Assembly: GCA_002083555.1 (NCBI GenBank)
Contig: MSXN01000012.1
Location: forward strand, 1-64,000
Source: Nitrospira sp. ST-bin5
GTDB taxonomy: Bacteria > Nitrospirota > Nitrospiria > Nitrospirales > Nitrospiraceae
Direction: 5' to 3'
DNA: 64,000 nucleotides
Within the stretch, counting starts at the first letter, position 1; the number at the start of each line of letters is the position of its first letter. Below, piece after piece: positions 61,389 to 64,000 of this stretch. A program made the translations under genes and the position numbers. The notes under the pieces were generated by a model, which worked only from the letters and a program-made list of their open reading frames with translations, made no database searches and was not told where the DNA came from.

Positions 61389-62108
61389 ATGCGCGACGAA
61401 CAAATCAGTGGGTTGCGGACGCGAGTGACGGGCGGGACGGACGGCAAAGGTGGAGGTCGCGGGCCTCTTGTCATTCTTCTCCACGGCTTCGGTGCGCCGG
61501 GCGACGATCTCGTCCCGCTGGCCGATGCCCTGAACGTGCCGGCCGGCACGAGGTTTGTGTTTCCCGAAGGCCCGCTCTCGCTGAGCTTTGGACCCGGCAA
61601 TGCGCGGGCCTGGTGGCTGATCGACATGGCGCGTATTGCCCAGGATCGAGCCGCCGGGAGGGTGCGCGACCTGTCGCAGGATATTCCCAAGGGTCTTGCG
61701 CCGGTGCGTGAGACGATGCTGAGTTTCTTGAAAGAAATCGAGCAGAAGTTCGGCGCCGATCCGAAGAAGACCGTGCTTGGGGGATTCTCCCAGGGGGCGA
61801 TGCTGTCCTGCGACCTGCTGCTACGAACGACGCAGCCGTATGCCGGACTGGTCCAACTGTCCGGAACGCTCCTCGCCGCGCAGGAATGGGGTCCGCTGCT
61901 TCAGAAGCGCAAAGGCCTACCGGTCTTTCAAAGCCACGGGGTGCAGGACGAGATCTTGCCCTACGTCGGGGCGGAACGGTTGCGCGATGCGCTGGTCCAT
62001 GCGGGGCTGTCCGTTGAATGGCACAATTTCCGCGGGGGGCATGAGATTCCGAGAATGGTCCTGCAACGGCTGGGGCTGTTCATCACCAAGACGGTCACGC
62101 AGGCATGA
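61389..62108 (+). CDS. Alpha/beta hydrolase (phospholipase/carboxylesterase type)
   Basis: A 239-residue serine hydrolase. Nucleophile GGFSQGAM, catalytic Asp in GVQDEILPY and His in FRGGHEIP, with the oxyanion loop LLHGFGAPGDDLVPL: the Abhydrolase_2 carboxylesterase pattern. No signal peptide. It starts 10 nt after the membrane protein gene and its stop overlaps the next hydrolase (ATGA), so the three may be one operon. Confidence 0.88.
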   Translation: MRDEQISGLRTRVTGGTDGKGGGRGPLVILLHGFGAPGDDLVPLADALNVPAGTRFVFPEGPLSLSFGPGNARAWWLIDMARIAQDRAAGRVRDLSQDIPKGLAPVRETMLSFLKEIEQKFGADPKKTVLGGFSQGAMLSCDLLLRTTQPYAGLVQLSGTLLAAQEWGPLLQKRKGLPVFQSHGVQDEILPYVGAERLRDALVHAGLSVEWHNFRGGHEIPRMVLQRLGLFITKTVTQA

Positions 62109-62950
62109 GCGGTCTGCACTCGTTCGAACTTCCAGGCCCTGACGGCAAGTTGATTCGCGGCGATCGCGCGATGGGGAAGGATCGTCAGGTCCTTTTCATC
62201 ACCGGCTTTCTCTCCAAACGCTGGGGGAACAAGAGCAAGGCCTTGGCCCAGTGGTGCCAAGAGCAGAGCTGGGGATTTTGTTGTTACGATGTGCGCGGGT
62301 TCGGCGATTCGGAGGGTCGGTTCACGGACTACACCCTGTCGGATTGGATCGCCGACGCGCGGACGATTCTTAATATGCTGACGGCCCACTCCTTTCTCAC
62401 CCGCCCACCCCAGGCATCATCGCACCCTCCCGCCCCGAGCCTGCAAAGCCAGGCTCCTTTTCCCGGGGACGCGCCTCTTCCCCGGGTGACCATCGTCGGC
62501 AATTCTCTGGGAAGCTGGATCGCGTGGCTGATTGCGCAAGAGTTCGAACTGGTCGATCGGCTCATTCTCATCGCTCCGGCGTTCAATATGATGGGCGTTC
62601 GCGCCACGCAGATTTCGCCGGAGCGGCGACAGGCCTGGCAGAGCCGCGGCTGGATGCCCTGGGATGACGACCCGCTGCACAAAGATTGGCCGCTGTCATG
62701 GAAGTGGGTCGAGGAAAGCGAGGCCTATTGGCAGACCACGTTCGACCGGCTCAGGCCGGTGCAGACGACGATCCTGCATGGATTACAAGATACAGTGATC
62801 CTGCCAGACGGGAGCCGGGAGTTCGCCCGGCTGCTGCTGGATAGAGTGCCGACGTTCCCGATCGATCTGAACTTGATTCCCGGCGACCATCGGCTCAGCA
62901 GTCCCGAGCATGTCGAGCGGTTTCATAAGCTGGTACTGGGACAACCATAA
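62105..62950 (+). CDS. Alpha/beta hydrolase
   Basis: A 281-residue hydrolase with nucleophile GNSLGSW, acid in GLQDTVILPD and His in GDHRLSSPEH. A Pro/Ser-rich insertion at about 99-120 separates the first strand from the nucleophile. GFLSKRWGNKSKAL resembles the oxyanion loop of YqiA/BioH-like esterases. It overlaps the preceding gene by 4 nt. The substrate is unknown. Confidence 0.87.
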   Translation: MSGLHSFELPGPDGKLIRGDRAMGKDRQVLFITGFLSKRWGNKSKALAQWCQEQSWGFCCYDVRGFGDSEGRFTDYTLSDWIADARTILNMLTAHSFLTRPPQASSHPPAPSLQSQAPFPGDAPLPRVTIVGNSLGSWIAWLIAQEFELVDRLILIAPAFNMMGVRATQISPERRQAWQSRGWMPWDDDPLHKDWPLSWKWVEESEAYWQTTFDRLRPVQTTILHGLQDTVILPDGSREFARLLLDRVPTFPIDLNLIPGDHRLSSPEHVERFHKLVLGQP

Positions 62951-62960
62951 AGGAGCCACG

Positions 62961-63128
62961 ATGCTGACCCTGATCCATAAAGAATGCGGCGGCCCGGCGC
63001 TCGATCAATCACCTGTCGGCGAAGTCTGCGCGATCCCCGTCAATCAGTTCCCCTTTCCCTGCTTCACCTGCCTGGAAGAGATTGTGGATGAATCGGAAGT
63101 CAGGCTGTCGCAGGAAATGGGCTTCTAG
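62961..63128 (+). CDS. Very small zinc-ribbon-like protein
   Basis: A 55-residue protein, MLTLIHKECGG...PFPCFTCLEEI, starting at 62961 after AGGAG. Cys residues in ECGG and CFTC suggest a single zinc knuckle. It is the last gene of the hydrolase run. It was missed as a separate short gene by length filters but has the best SD of the area. Confidence 0.6.
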   Translation: MLTLIHKECGGPALDQSPVGEVCAIPVNQFPFPCFTCLEEIVDESEVRLSQEMGF

Positions 63129-63180
63129 CCGACTCCGCTCCAGCCCCCTTCTTGCTGAGTGCAACCAACCGCCGAGAGAA
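63129..63180. other. Short gap after the zinc-ribbon gene
   Basis: No feature visible before the minus-strand remnant at 63181. Confidence 0.3.
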
Positions 63181-63351
63181 TTACTTCATGTCTTCGAGCG
63201 CCTTCTTCGCGATCGTGAGATTGCCCATAGTCTCTTCCCACTGCACAGGGAATGCTTCTCTTGTTCTTATCTGTAACACCAGCTCATTGGCGTGAATCGC
63301 TTGGCGGATCAGTTTCTTGCTTTCCTCGCCGCTTGTATTGAGCCTATCGGA
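63181..63351 (-). pseudogene. 3' gene remnant, unidentified
   Basis: The minus-strand frame ends TAA at 63183-63181 and reads ESKKLIRQAIHANELVLQIR, then EETMGNLTIAKKALEDMK, with clear helical protein character for about 55 codons. It is bounded by an in-frame TAA upstream and has no start codon, so it looks like a C-terminal fragment of a lost or frameshifted gene. Family not recognised. Confidence 0.4.
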
Positions 63352-63442
63352 TTACGTCCAACGGAACTTTCCGGCACGACCCCGTCCTCAGTGGAAATGT
63401 TCGACAGATCCAGGGTAAGGTGTCACCCGGTTTGTAGAGAGT

Positions 63443-64000
63443 ATGAGATCAGACATGTCTTCATCACGACAACATAGCAGCGGGTCGGACTCAGAGGGGC
63501 CTGACGTTCCTGAGCCGTCCCATGCCGAGCGGGTCAAGACGCTGGTGTATGGACAGTCATCGGGTAGTCTCTCGACGCTCTCGCGCAAGCAGCCTGGCTG
63601 GCCCTTCGGGTCGGTGATGCCCTACGGGTTGGACGAGGAGGGGCAACCGGTCTTTCTGATCAGCACGATGGCGATGCATACGCAAAATCTCTTGGGCGAT
63701 CCACGGGCCAGCTTGCTCGTGACACCGCCTGAGAGCCGCAGTGATCCGCTTGGTGCATCCAGGGTGACCTTGATGGGCTCGGTGACCAGGGTGCCGAGGG
63801 AGCAAGCGGGTCAGATTCGCGAATTGTATTTAGCACGCCATGCCAATGCCTCCTATTGGGTCGACTTCGAGGACTTTAGTTTTTTCCGCATGGCGCTGGC
63901 GGATATCTATTTTGTCGGGGGGTTCGGGTCGATGGGCTGGGTAATGCCGGACGATTACGCGGGGGCGTCCGTGGACCCGCTCACGAATGACGCCTCGAAC
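63443..64000 (+). CDS. Pyridoxamine 5'-phosphate oxidase-fold protein (HugZ-like), partial
   Basis: 186 codons to the window edge, so the C-terminus is missing. Start ATG 63443 or 63455. The split-barrel FMN-binding pattern is visible: GSLSTLSRKQPGWPFGSVMP, LISTMAMHTQNLLGDPRASL and ASRVTLMGSV, then FFRMALADIYFVGGFGSMGW. In HugZ/heme-utilisation proteins the same barrel is followed by a DUF2470 domain; this cannot be seen here. It may bind flavin or heme. Confidence 0.85.
   Translation, partial: MRSDMSSSRQHSSGSDSEGPDVPEPSHAERVKTLVYGQSSGSLSTLSRKQPGWPFGSVMPYGLDEEGQPVFLISTMAMHTQNLLGDPRASLLVTPPESRSDPLGASRVTLMGSVTRVPREQAGQIRELYLARHANASYWVDFEDFSFFRMALADIYFVGGFGSMGWVMPDDYAGASVDPLTNDASN

Overview
The window looks like part of a chromosome from a chemolithoautotrophic bacterium, most likely Nitrospira or a close relative (Nitrospirota). 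This rests on the gene mix: a DabA/DabB-type inorganic-carbon uptake cluster with duplicated NuoL-like subunits, a DUF3422 protein, a stand-alone NuoI-like ferredoxin, PII-like and Isc-type genes, and two sigma-54 activators. No rRNA, tRNA or CRISPR array was seen, so the assignment is an inference.

Left part (1-12.8 kb): a toxin-antitoxin locus whose RelE/HigB-like toxin is frameshifted, an orphan HigA antitoxin, a patatin-like lipase, and a GAF sigma-54 activator. Next comes a minus-strand efflux operon: membrane micropeptide, STAS protein, membrane-fusion lipoprotein, RND permease, outer-membrane factor, and a conserved 479-residue protein of unknown function.

Accessory island (about 12.8-32.8 kb): minus-strand defence operons sit head to tail. 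They are a four-gene restriction-modification operon, a two-gene CBASS (CD-NTase plus SLATT two-helix effector), and an ABC-three-component system (Mrr-like nuclease, middle component, Rad50-like ATPase) with a possible extra small first gene. The CBASS is bracketed by two inverted-repeat sites that look like integron attC sites; the better one carries the CBASS stop codon inside its first core site. This suggests that at least the CBASS is an integron-type gene cassette, although no integron integrase is in the window. An AT-richer block follows: a divergent phage-type repressor pair and a Tn554-like element with three successive tyrosine recombinases and a coiled-coil TnpC-like protein. Its right side abuts a ThyX-like gene that appears to have lost its 5' end.

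Middle (32.7-39 kb): truncated thyX-like gene, TPR protein, a SmaI-family restriction enzyme convergent with its N4-cytosine methyltransferase (preceded by a small ribbon-helix-helix protein), a second toxin-antitoxin pair, and a 240-bp MITE-like repeat.

Right part (39-64 kb): a minus-strand carbon-uptake operon (two NuoL-like proteins, a NuoM-like protein, DabA, a PII-like protein) lies opposite an MpsC-family gene; together they contain all three Mps component families. Then come DUF3422, NuoI-like ferredoxin, rhodanese, ErpA, ferredoxin, zinc-ribbon and IscU genes with a PAS sigma-54 activator. The plus strand finishes with SelO, a PQQ-type sugar dehydrogenase with an N-terminal frameshift, a large uncharacterised membrane protein, two alpha/beta hydrolases, a tiny zinc-ribbon protein and a pyridoxamine-oxidase-fold protein cut by the window edge.
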